A stretch of 13,781 nucleotides of DNA from Candidatus Hodarchaeota archaeon (GTDB lineage Archaea > Asgardarchaeota > Heimdallarchaeia > Hodarchaeales > Hodarchaeaceae), in the NCBI GenBank assembly GCA_016839665.1, contig JAEOTU010000107.1:1-13781 (forward strand), in the 5' to 3' direction. A program made the position numbers and the translations under genes. Position 1 is the stretch's first letter; every line of letters begins with the position of its first letter. The notes under the pieces are model-generated. The model saw nothing but the letters and a program-made list of their open reading frames with translations, made no database searches and was not told the origin of the DNA. Shown here piece by piece: positions 7,168 to 13,329 of this stretch.

Positions 7168-7482
7168 TTATGGATAAACCATTCGGGTCAAGGTTATTTA
7201 GAAGAACAATCTGTATTGATTTCACTCTTGGAACTATGGTGTGATTTCAAGTGGGAGGCGTTTGATGCGACCAGTAAACTCATCCTCTTGGAAGGACTCG
7301 AGAAGCTCATTGAAACACAAGGATTGAATCAACAGCTTTTACGTATTGTAGACATAGAAAAAGAACTCGCCACAGATATCATGAAGGGGGAAATGGCTAT
7401 AGAGGCATATCGAGATCGAAAAAAAATAAGAAAGACCATCTCTAGGAAATCAAACACAGCAAAAGACACCTCACAAAAATAA
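7168..7482 (+). CDS. Hypothetical protein, probably a gene fragment
   Basis: The frame is open from 7168 (after TAA 7165-7167) to TAA 7480-7482. The only recognised start is TTG at 7216 (88 residues), yet the coding-like text continues upstream of it (HSGQGYLEEQSV), so the true start may be lost or non-standard. The protein is soluble and largely helical: LISLLELWCDFKWEAFDATS, then LILLEGLEKLIETQGLNQQL and IEKELATDIMKGEMAIEAY, ending in a basic, lysine-rich tail. No family is recognised. It has real-protein composition and is followed at once, in the same frame, by another short open frame. It lies among broken frames between the two repeats, so decay is likely. Confidence 0.45.
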   Translation, partial: LWINHSGQGYLEEQSVLISLLELWCDFKWEAFDATSKLILLEGLEKLIETQGLNQQLLRIVDIEKELATDIMKGEMAIEAYRDRKKIRKTISRKSNTAKDTSQK

Positions 7483-7497
7483 TCCTATGGTGGGGCC

Positions 7498-7641
7498 ATG
7501 TTCAAGCAGTGTATCTATTTGATTGAGACACGAACCAAACGAATCGAGTACTGTCTGGAATATAGGAAATGGATAAATAACTGCCTGCAAAATGCGGGTA
7601 TTTTGAAGAAGGAGAAGTGGGAACACATCAAGACGTGGTAG
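7498..7641 (+). CDS. Small hypothetical open frame of 47 residues
   Basis: ATG at 7498 is preceded by GGTGGGG (a fair archaeal ribosome site), and the frame ends with TAG 7639-7641. The product is basic and helical (IYLIETRTKRIEYCLEYRKW) with three cysteines. It starts 15 bases after the previous stop in the same reading frame, so it could be a separate short gene or the back part of the preceding frame after a nonsense change. Its 3' part overlaps the start of the next broken frame. Not recognised. Confidence 0.3.
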   Translation: MFKQCIYLIETRTKRIEYCLEYRKWINNCLQNAGILKKEKWEHIKTW

Positions 7642-7775
7642 AGAAAAAGTACAATATCGGCTGGCACTATTTTACCCACGTCAAGTCAGGAGAAGAAGTT
7701 ACTTAGTATTGTAAGTTACTAGGGCAAAATGAGCTGTATTGTGATATGTGTCTGTATACAAAAACGACTCCGTAA
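7569..7775 (+). pseudogene. Broken small cysteine/histidine-rich protein (zinc-finger-like)
   Basis: One reading frame gives MDK, stop (TAA 7578-7580), then AKCGYFEEGEVGTHQDVVEK and NIGWHYFTHVKSGEEVT, stop (TAG 7704-7706), then YCKLLGQNELYCDMCLYTKT and TAA 7773-7775. The three pieces share one frame and read as one protein of about 68 residues. It has C and H spaced as in a small zinc-binding domain at the front and a C-x10-C-x2-C cluster at the end. Two in-frame stops make it a pseudogene; the stops are TAA and TAG, so one recoding event cannot explain both. The parent family is not recognised. Confidence 0.42.
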
Positions 7776-7883
7776 CGACTGAGTTAAAGTCAAAGATTAC
7801 TCTACAATCTTGTCAATGTACCAACGTTTGTTGTCAATGACTTTCTGAGTCTTTCGGGGGAATTGGGGGAAAGGTTCACAACA

Positions 7884-8015
7884 ACACTCGGGAAAAAAAA
7901 TGGAAAATTTCATCAGAAATTGTAGAAATATTGTCAAGTTTGATTGTAAATTCGATTTAGATAAAGTTTCGCCATAAAGGTAAATTAAATAAATGTGATT
8001 ACAATTATTGACAGT
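7884..8015. repeat. 132-base direct repeat, copy 2
   Basis: Same orientation as copy 1 (5634-5765), offset 2250 bases, seven substitutions. After the shared ATTGACAGT end both copies continue to GGTTA if a two-base gap is allowed, so the right boundary may lie a few bases further out. Unlike copy 1 it is not attached to an intact - strand gene; it lies about 170 bases before the operon on the + strand. Confidence 0.93.
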
Positions 8016-8048
8016 ATTGGTTAATAAATGTCACGAATTGTAAAAACT

Positions 8049-8097
8049 ATATCTATGAGAAAAAAAACCATTTTTATCGTTTTCTCAATATAGATAT
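8049..8097. promoter_or_regulatory. Long imperfect hairpin between repeat copy 2 and the operon
   Basis: The left arm ATATCTATGAGAAAA (8049-8063) pairs with TTTTCTC (8080-8086) and ATAGATAT (8090-8097), giving 15 pairs interrupted by a 3-base bulge, with a 16-base loop. No intact + gene ends just before it, so a terminator role is uncertain. It could insulate the operon from readthrough, bind a regulator, or be the remnant of a small inverted-repeat element. Confidence 0.5.
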
Positions 8098-8143
8098 CAA
8101 TATTTGAGGATTATTGAGGGTTTTCTGGAATGACAAAAGCCAA

Positions 8144-8153
8144 TTTAATTATA
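8144..8153 (+). promoter_or_regulatory. Putative TATA box for the five-gene operon
   Basis: TTTAATTATA lies 34-43 bases before the ATG at 8187. Initiation about 25 bases downstream would leave a short leader containing the AAAGGAGAG ribosome site (8174-8182). Assigned by position and composition only. Confidence 0.3.
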
Positions 8154-8186
8154 GATAGAGAAGTGATATTGATAAAGGAGAGATGA

Positions 8187-9128
8187 ATGAGAATGAAGGT
8201 AATTTATCGGCATTATGAACCCAATCAAGGATTAGAAGAACAGCAAGCAAGAGTTTATACAGAAGTATCTGGACTCCCTGCTGACGCAGAGGAGATTAAA
8301 AGAAGATTTAAAGGTGAGAAAAGAGATCCTAAGAGCGCTCGTTATGTTTTAACAGAGGATGGAAAACTTTTAGCTTATGTACAGACCAGCAAATGGGCTG
8401 CAAGACCAGGAACGTATATTATCAGTTTCCCTTGGGCATTACCAGAGTGTCCTCCTGAAGCTCAAGAAAAAATCTTTGATGATCTAGTCACGTGGTTAAA
8501 GGATAATATTCAGCCGCAGGTACTTGCTGGTGAAGTCGTATTTGAAACACCTACAACAGATAACCGTATTGCCTTTTTTCAGAGGAAACGTTTTGTTGAA
8601 AAAGAACATCTCTATGTAAATAGTGTTAATTTTAACCTGTCAGACATTAGTAATTGGGAGATGACTGACGAAATTGCCTCTTATACGTGTAGGTTAGGTA
8701 CAACCAAAGATCTTGATCAATTAATTGAAGTGTGTCACGCGGATAATTATATGCGTGATGTCTTCCCTAGTGTTGAGGAGGCCAAATATTACATTGAAAA
8801 TTCTTTTCTAAAGAATGATCATAACAAGTTGATCCTAAAAAACAATCAGGTGGTCTCTGCAGGTCTTCCAATTCGCAGCAAACTGACAAGGGGAAAAAAC
8901 AAAGGGCTTGAAGTAATTGGCTTAACATCAGCGACACGTCTAAACCATCCTCAAGCATGGAAACGGTTAGTAATTGAAATTGCTAAAGATTGCATCAAAC
9001 ATGGACAGGATGATCTTCCCTTAAGAATTAGCACATTATTTTTTGGGTATTCAATGAATGCAATTCATCTTGCGCAATTACAAGATGAAATTGAAGACAT
9101 TGCCGTTCTTTATACTCTTCCTTATTAG
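8187..9128 (+). CDS. Tandem GNAT-like protein A (first gene of the operon)
   Basis: The 313-residue protein has two GNAT-like halves. The first (about 1-155) carries RYVLTEDGKLLAYVQ and ends in IAFFQRKRFVEKEHLYV, which has the form of GNAT motif B and the closing strand. The second (about 165-313) begins YTCRLGTTKDLDQLIEVC. The acetyl-CoA pyrophosphate loop (R/Q-x-x-G-x-G/A) is not visible in either half: the matching places read SFPWALPECPPEAQEKIFDD and ATRLNHPQAWKRLVIEIAKD. Catalysis is therefore uncertain. It is a paralogue of the gene at 10116. ATG 8187 has GGAG six bases upstream; ATG 8193 aligns with the paralogue's start and is an equal alternative. Role unknown: acetyltransfer, or a non-catalytic acyl-CoA or ligand-binding subunit. 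Confidence 0.75.
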   Translation: MRMKVIYRHYEPNQGLEEQQARVYTEVSGLPADAEEIKRRFKGEKRDPKSARYVLTEDGKLLAYVQTSKWAARPGTYIISFPWALPECPPEAQEKIFDDLVTWLKDNIQPQVLAGEVVFETPTTDNRIAFFQRKRFVEKEHLYVNSVNFNLSDISNWEMTDEIASYTCRLGTTKDLDQLIEVCHADNYMRDVFPSVEEAKYYIENSFLKNDHNKLILKNNQVVSAGLPIRSKLTRGKNKGLEVIGLTSATRLNHPQAWKRLVIEIAKDCIKHGQDDLPLRISTLFFGYSMNAIHLAQLQDEIEDIAVLYTLPY

Positions 9129-9158
9129 GATAGTGGGCTAAAACGGAGAATTAAATCA

Positions 9159-10085
9159 ATGAAAGTATTAATTGGAATTCCTCTCTATAACGAACAGAGA
9201 TATATTTCTGAGTGTATTCGTTCTCTGTTTGATTTTTTGACCACAGAGTGTTCAGAATTTGAGATAACAGTATTATTAGTAGACGATGGGAGTACAGATA
9301 AATCTCGCAATATCTATCAGAAGTTATCAAAACAGTATCCCTTTCAGTATCTAAGGCATGAAGATGGACCTCGTGGATATGGAAACACGATTCTAACGCT
9401 ATTTGAACAGGCAAAATTAAGTTATGATGTTCTGATTACATATGACGCTGATCTACAACACGCTCCTATTAGTATCAGAGAGATTTTAGATTTTCTGAAT
9501 TATAATTCTGATATCGATCTAGTTTCCACAAGTCGCTATCTCTCCTACCGGTTTTGGAAGCAGAATACAAAAGTACCCGTAGATCGGTACGTTTTAAACA
9601 TGCTATTAACAAAAACAATCAACAAATGCTTTAATTTGGGAATAACTGATGCCTTTTGTGGATTAAAAGCTTACAGAGTAAAATCCCTTCCAAATACTCT
9701 TAATCATGCTGGATATGCGTTTCCTTTGGTTTTCTGGCAATTTGTTTCACACGCAGGTCTTAAACTGAAGGAGATAGCAACCTCAATAATATATCGGTTA
9801 GATCGTCGTGGTCGTGGTGAATGGAACAATCGTGCAAAGGAATATTTCAGCGTATTAGAGTCTATTATCTTTTCCCCTTCATTGAAGCGGATAGTTCGAC
9901 AAGATTACACGCAAGCAATTGAGATGCTGACTGAAATAATGGGCCATCATTCTAACTTCCCAATTTATACTTATAACGATTTTTTCAAGAGTAGTTATGT
10001 TGATCAACTTGTAACGGACATAAGGAGAAAGGAAAAACAATTTATGTGTTTATGCAATCAAAAGACCATCTATTATCCGATTTAA
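9159..10085 (+). CDS. Family 2 glycosyltransferase (dolichol-phosphate-sugar synthase-like)
   Basis: The 308-residue protein has the GT-A fold signature. It starts VLIGIPLYNEQRYISECIRS; VDDGSTDKS at 41-49 holds the nucleotide-binding aspartates; ITYDADLQH at 93-101 is the DxD-type metal site; and TDAFCGLKAYR at 163-173 resembles the D-x-x-x-G-F/L-R/K-x-Y segment of dolichol-phosphate mannose synthase-type enzymes. It transfers a sugar from a nucleotide donor to a lipid phosphate or another acceptor, at the cytoplasmic membrane face if DPMS-like. No transmembrane helices follow the catalytic part; a C-terminal extension (about 225-308) is helical and basic. It has GGAG ten bases before the ATG and 30-base gaps to both GNAT-like neighbours. 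The acceptor is unknown. Confidence 0.88.
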   Translation: MKVLIGIPLYNEQRYISECIRSLFDFLTTECSEFEITVLLVDDGSTDKSRNIYQKLSKQYPFQYLRHEDGPRGYGNTILTLFEQAKLSYDVLITYDADLQHAPISIREILDFLNYNSDIDLVSTSRYLSYRFWKQNTKVPVDRYVLNMLLTKTINKCFNLGITDAFCGLKAYRVKSLPNTLNHAGYAFPLVFWQFVSHAGLKLKEIATSIIYRLDRRGRGEWNNRAKEYFSVLESIIFSPSLKRIVRQDYTQAIEMLTEIMGHHSNFPIYTYNDFFKSSYVDQLVTDIRRKEKQFMCLCNQKTIYYPI

Positions 10086-10115
10086 TAAACACAGAATACA
10101 GGATGAAAAATAATT

Positions 10116-11042
10116 ATGAAAGTCGTTTATCGATACTATGAACCAAACCAAGGGCTCGAAGAAATGCAAGCAAAAATTTACTCAGAAGCGTCAGGACGCC
10201 CCGTGTCAGGTGAAGAAATCAGAGCACGATACAAGGATCAGAAAAAGGATCCAAAAACGACTCTATATGCATTGACTGAAACTGGTGAGCCATTAGCTTA
10301 TGTCCAAGCTACAGATTCAACTTCACATATAGGTCGAACACATATCAGCTATCCTTGGGCTCTACCAGCATGTCCAGTTGAAGTTCAAGAAAAGATTTTC
10401 GATGAAGTCTTGGAATACTTATTACAACGAGTCCAAACTCTTGAAATCACTGCTCCCTTGATAATTAATGTTGAAGGTATAGAAGAACGGATAAGCTTTT
10501 TTCAAAGGAAAGGGTTCATTGAAAAAGAACGATTGTACTATTATTCTTACGATTTTAACATAGAAGAAGTCTGTAATTGGGAAAATCAATCTTTCATTAG
10601 CCGCATAGCAAGTTCAGCAGATCTTGAAAAACTAATTGAGCTATGCCAAGTAGATCCAAATTGGCAATTTTTAACTAGAGAAGTAGCTACAAATTACTTC
10701 AAAAATAAAGTGCTGAAAGATGGAGGAGTAGTTTTAATTTTTGACAATAATCAAGTAGTGGCTACTGGAGCTGTTCTGAGAGTTCAACCAGGTACCTCTG
10801 TTCTTAGTGGGGATGAAGAGCGAATATTATTGAGATTTTCAGCGGTACGACCAGGAAATCAATTAGCATGGAAGCAGATGCTTATTGAACTAGCTAAAGA
10901 ATGTGTTAAATCAGGTTGGGCTCATATTCCATTAAGGGTAAATTTCCGTTTTTATGCTAGCTCCACTGTTGCTGTTAATCTAGCAAATCTAACCTCAGAA
11001 TTCGACGATTTTGAGGTACTTTTGGCATTCAAGAAAAAGTAA
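10116..11042 (+). CDS. Tandem GNAT-like protein B, paralogue of the first operon gene
   Basis: The 308-residue protein is colinear with the product of 8187-9128: both start MKV-x-YR-x-YEPNQGLEE, and I count about 40 identities in the first 65 aligned positions. The front half includes YALTETGEPLAYVQ, YPWALPACPVEVQEKIFDE and ISFFQRKGFIEKERLYYY, where the last segment is a clearer GNAT motif B than in protein A. The second half (about 165-308) includes SAVRPGNQLAWKQMLIELAK, again without a canonical acetyl-CoA loop. GGATGA lies nine bases before the ATG. The TAA stop overlaps the ATG of the next frame by one base, implying co-translation. The two paralogues may form a heterodimer or act on two positions of one product; that is inference. 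Confidence 0.77.
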   Translation: MKVVYRYYEPNQGLEEMQAKIYSEASGRPVSGEEIRARYKDQKKDPKTTLYALTETGEPLAYVQATDSTSHIGRTHISYPWALPACPVEVQEKIFDEVLEYLLQRVQTLEITAPLIINVEGIEERISFFQRKGFIEKERLYYYSYDFNIEEVCNWENQSFISRIASSADLEKLIELCQVDPNWQFLTREVATNYFKNKVLKDGGVVLIFDNNQVVATGAVLRVQPGTSVLSGDEERILLRFSAVRPGNQLAWKQMLIELAKECVKSGWAHIPLRVNFRFYASSTVAVNLANLTSEFDDFEVLLAFKKK

Positions 11043-11056
11043 TGGAGATCCATGAA

Positions 11057-12082
11057 ATGCAAACCATCAGACTTGGTAGAACAAACCTTAGTGTTTCAAG
11101 AGTTGGAATCGGTGGCATACCAATTCAACGGCCACCTGAGAAAGAAGCAATAAAGGTGATTCAACGTTGTATTGATTTAGGAATCAATTATATTGATACT
11201 TCGATTGCTTATGGAACCAGTGAGGAACGTATAGGTAAAGCACTCACAGATTATCGAGATCAGGTAATTATAGCGACAAAAACAGGTTGGCGAGATAGAA
11301 AAATAGCTGAAGAATGCTTAGAAAAAAGTTTGAAAAACCTACAAACTGATTATATAGACATTTGGCAATTTCATAATGTGAGCACTCCTAAGGCATATGA
11401 TCAAGTGTTTAAATCTAACGGTGCAATGGAGGCTGCCCAAGAAGCTCTAGAATCAGGGGTAATAAAGTATATTGGGATAAGTAGCCATTCATTAGAAATT
11501 GTACAAAAAGCCATCATTTCTGGAGATTTTGACACTGTATTATTTCCATTTAATTTCATTCGAAACGAACCTGCAGATGAATTGGTGTCATTAACCCAAA
11601 AACATGATGTTGGTTTCGTAGCGATGAAACCATTTGCCGGGGGGAGTATAAAAGACGCGAATGTAGCGATTAAGTACTTATTACAGTTTGAAACCGTTCT
11701 ACCTGTCCCAGGAGTCGAGAAAATCTCAGAAATCGAAGAGATTGTGAAAATCGTTAAAGGATCATGGACTCTTACACCACAAGATCAACAAACGATGAAC
11801 ACTATTCATACCCAATTAGAAAAGACACTTTGTAGACAGTGTGGGAAGTGTCAGCCTTGTCCCCAAGGTGTCCATATTCAAATGCTAATGATTACCAAAG
11901 GGATGTGGCGTTTATGGCCCCGTGAGGAATTCCTTAATCGGTGGATGCCTCCTTCGGTGGAAAGCTGGAGTAAGTGCGACCAATGTGAGGAATGTGAGGA
12001 AAAATGTCCTTATCACTTACCAATAAGGCAAATTATAAGTGAAAACATAGAATTTTACAACAAAATTGCTTCTGAAAGCTAA
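11057..12082 (+). CDS. Aldo/keto reductase with C-terminal iron-sulfur (ferredoxin-like) domain
   Basis: The frame opens at ATG 11042, overlapping the previous stop. I prefer ATG 11057 (341 residues, MQTIRLGRTNL) because GGAGATC sits six bases before it and AKR proteins begin this way. The barrel shows the catalytic tetrad D52, Y57, K80 and H111 (long-frame numbering) in IDTSIAYG, IATKTGW and WQFHNV; NFIRNE and GFVAMKPFAGG are further family segments. The C-terminal part carries CRQCGKCQPCPQGV (264-277) and CDQCEECEEKCPYHLPI (312-328), eight cysteines enough for one or two [4Fe-4S] clusters. Members of this subgroup are presumed NAD(P)H or ferredoxin-linked carbonyl reductases. It lies between GNAT-like B and an F420-type oxidoreductase in the operon. 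Confidence 0.9.
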   Translation: MQTIRLGRTNLSVSRVGIGGIPIQRPPEKEAIKVIQRCIDLGINYIDTSIAYGTSEERIGKALTDYRDQVIIATKTGWRDRKIAEECLEKSLKNLQTDYIDIWQFHNVSTPKAYDQVFKSNGAMEAAQEALESGVIKYIGISSHSLEIVQKAIISGDFDTVLFPFNFIRNEPADELVSLTQKHDVGFVAMKPFAGGSIKDANVAIKYLLQFETVLPVPGVEKISEIEEIVKIVKGSWTLTPQDQQTMNTIHTQLEKTLCRQCGKCQPCPQGVHIQMLMITKGMWRLWPREEFLNRWMPPSVESWSKCDQCEECEEKCPYHLPIRQIISENIEFYNKIASES

Positions 12083-12105
12083 AGGGTTATCATGGAGACT
12101 GTTTG

Positions 12106-13041
12106 ATGAAGATTGGATTACAAATTTATCATTTTGAATGGCCAGGGAGTCCAGAAAATATAAGTTCAAAATTAATGCAAATGGCGAGAACAGCTGAACG
12201 AGAAGGTTTTTCAAGTCTTTGGGTGATGGATCATCTTTTCCAATTAGGAGCTGCATTTGGTCCTCGGGAAGCGCCAGTACTTGAAGCTTATAGTACAATT
12301 TCGTATCTTGCAGCAGTTACTACACAAATAAAACTTGGAATCATGGTAACAAACAACGTTTGCCGATTTCCAGGGATGTTAGTGAAAACAGTCTCGACCC
12401 TTGATGTTTTAACAGGTGGCAGAGCTTATCTAGGAATTGGTGCTGGGGGACAGGTAAGAGATGAAATTAGAGGTATGGGGATACCAAATTACTCAAACAA
12501 AGAGATCATTGAACGTCTGGAAGAAACATTACAAATCGCCAAACATATGTGGCGAGGTGAAACATCACCGTACAAAGGAAAACATTTTCAATTAGAGAGG
12601 CCACAAAACAATCCAGCACCGATATCACAACCACATCCACCAATACTAATCGGACTATGGAGAGGTGGGAATAATATGTTACGCTTGGTAGCTAAATATG
12701 CTGATGCATGCAACCTTCAATTCGGTAGTTCCTTGAAAGAATTCCCTATTTGGATGAGGGAACGATATGAAAATCGTCGTGATCATTTGACAAGTAGACT
12801 TAGGAGACTAGAAACGTACTGTGATGAGATTGGACGCTCTTATGATGACATTGAATTGACTGTGCTTGGTACCATCAGAATAGCTCCAGATGCTATGTCT
12901 ACAGCGGAAATTATTGACTTATGTAAAGAATTTGCAGACATGGGTTTTCACCATGTCATCTTCAATATGCCCGACTCCCATAAGATAGATCCTATTGAAA
13001 TTATTGGACGAGAAGTAATTCCACAAGTGAAAGATATTTAA
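12106..13041 (+). CDS. Luciferase-like monooxygenase-fold oxidoreductase, probably F420-dependent
   Basis: The protein has 311 residues from ATG 12106, chosen over TTG 12103 because GGAG lies eight bases upstream. It is a TIM-barrel LLM protein: ARTAEREGFSSLWVMDHLFQ, EAYSTISYLAAVTTQIKLGI, then TLDVLTGGRAYLGIGAGG, the cofactor-binding region, and ERLEETLQIAKHMW. These match the F420-dependent class rather than bacterial luciferase itself; FMN use cannot be excluded from sequence alone. Such enzymes transfer hydride between F420 and alcohols, imines or activated carbons. It is the last operon gene, 23 bases after the reductase stop. Pairing with an iron-sulfur reductase suggests two successive redox steps, or a shared electron supply, on the product of the glycosyltransferase and GNAT-like proteins; this is inference. 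Confidence 0.88.
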   Translation: MKIGLQIYHFEWPGSPENISSKLMQMARTAEREGFSSLWVMDHLFQLGAAFGPREAPVLEAYSTISYLAAVTTQIKLGIMVTNNVCRFPGMLVKTVSTLDVLTGGRAYLGIGAGGQVRDEIRGMGIPNYSNKEIIERLEETLQIAKHMWRGETSPYKGKHFQLERPQNNPAPISQPHPPILIGLWRGGNNMLRLVAKYADACNLQFGSSLKEFPIWMRERYENRRDHLTSRLRRLETYCDEIGRSYDDIELTVLGTIRIAPDAMSTAEIIDLCKEFADMGFHHVIFNMPDSHKIDPIEIIGREVIPQVKDI

Positions 13042-13051
13042 TTAGGAAAAG

Positions 13052-13077
13052 CTAAAGTATCATTTCTCTAACTTTAG
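13052..13077 (+). terminator. Weak hairpin downstream of the operon
   Basis: CTAAAGT at 13052-13058 pairs exactly with ACTTTAG at 13071-13077 around a 12-base loop, ten bases after the last operon stop. There is no strong U-run next to it; T-rich stretches follow only about 60 bases later. Confidence 0.3.
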
Positions 13078-13277
13078 TCGTAAACGATTGGAAGAGAGAA
13101 ATCAATGTAAAAATTAAATTGGTAACTTTCTAATCCTAATCTTTTTATCATCAAGGATAATTTTTGATCCATTCGTTATATACTCTAAATATCATTTAAT
13201 TTTAGTTAATAGACATTGTATTGGCGATTGTACTACATTCTGGAACATATCCAACGTTGTATGCTCATAGAAGAAAA

Positions 13278-13297
13278 ATATGGTTTTAAAACCATAT
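13278..13297. promoter_or_regulatory. Perfect 20-base palindrome, candidate operator
   Basis: ATATGGTTTT at 13278-13287 is followed directly by its exact complement, so the site is a gapless palindrome. Its centre TTTTAAAA could serve as a TATA element for the next gene. It lies 32-51 bases before ATG 13330, where a dimeric winged-helix protein could bind and block transcription; the downstream gene itself encodes a winged-helix domain. Operator function is inferred. Confidence 0.45.
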
Positions 13298-13329
13298 CCT
13301 TAAAAACGAGGTGTATAAAAGTAAAGTTA

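Larger units (their letters stand above)
7776..8186. other. Gap upstream of the five-gene operon, holding repeat copy 2 and a hairpin
   Basis: No convincing gene lies here. The stretch holds repeat copy 2 (7884-8015), an imperfect long hairpin (8049-8097), a possible TATA box and the ribosome site of the first operon gene. On the - strand, repeat copy 2 supplies the same ATG and first codons as in copy 1 (MKFSIFFPEC, ATG at 7913). The frame then runs through different sequence (PFPQFPRKTQKVIDNKRWYI) to TAA 7798-7800, 38 codons in all. This frame is coding-like but unrecognised. Confidence 0.45.
13042..13329. other. Non-coding gap after the operon
   Basis: This is 288 A/T-rich bases with no intact gene. 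It contains a weak hairpin just after the operon (13052-13077), T-runs near 13140-13165 and a perfect 20-base palindrome (13278-13297). The final gene's frame stays open upstream to an ATG at 13261, but the palindrome makes coding there less likely than a regulatory role. Confidence 0.5.

Noticed and set aside
7704..7706. In-frame TAG in the Cys/His-rich frame as a possible pyrrolysine codon.
   Set aside because: TAG is used as a normal terminator by the thioesterase and GNAT-like A genes, and the same frame is also broken by a TAA at 7578-7580, so decay is simpler.
9151..9414. An 87-codon - strand frame inside the glycosyltransferase gene.
   Set aside because: It is fully antisense to the conserved glycosyltransferase N-terminus; the composition is explained by the opposite strand.
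13261..13329. An upstream in-frame ATG for the nucleotidyltransferase gene.
   Set aside because: The added residues would be read through a perfect palindrome and a TATA-like region; the winged-helix domain is complete from 13330.
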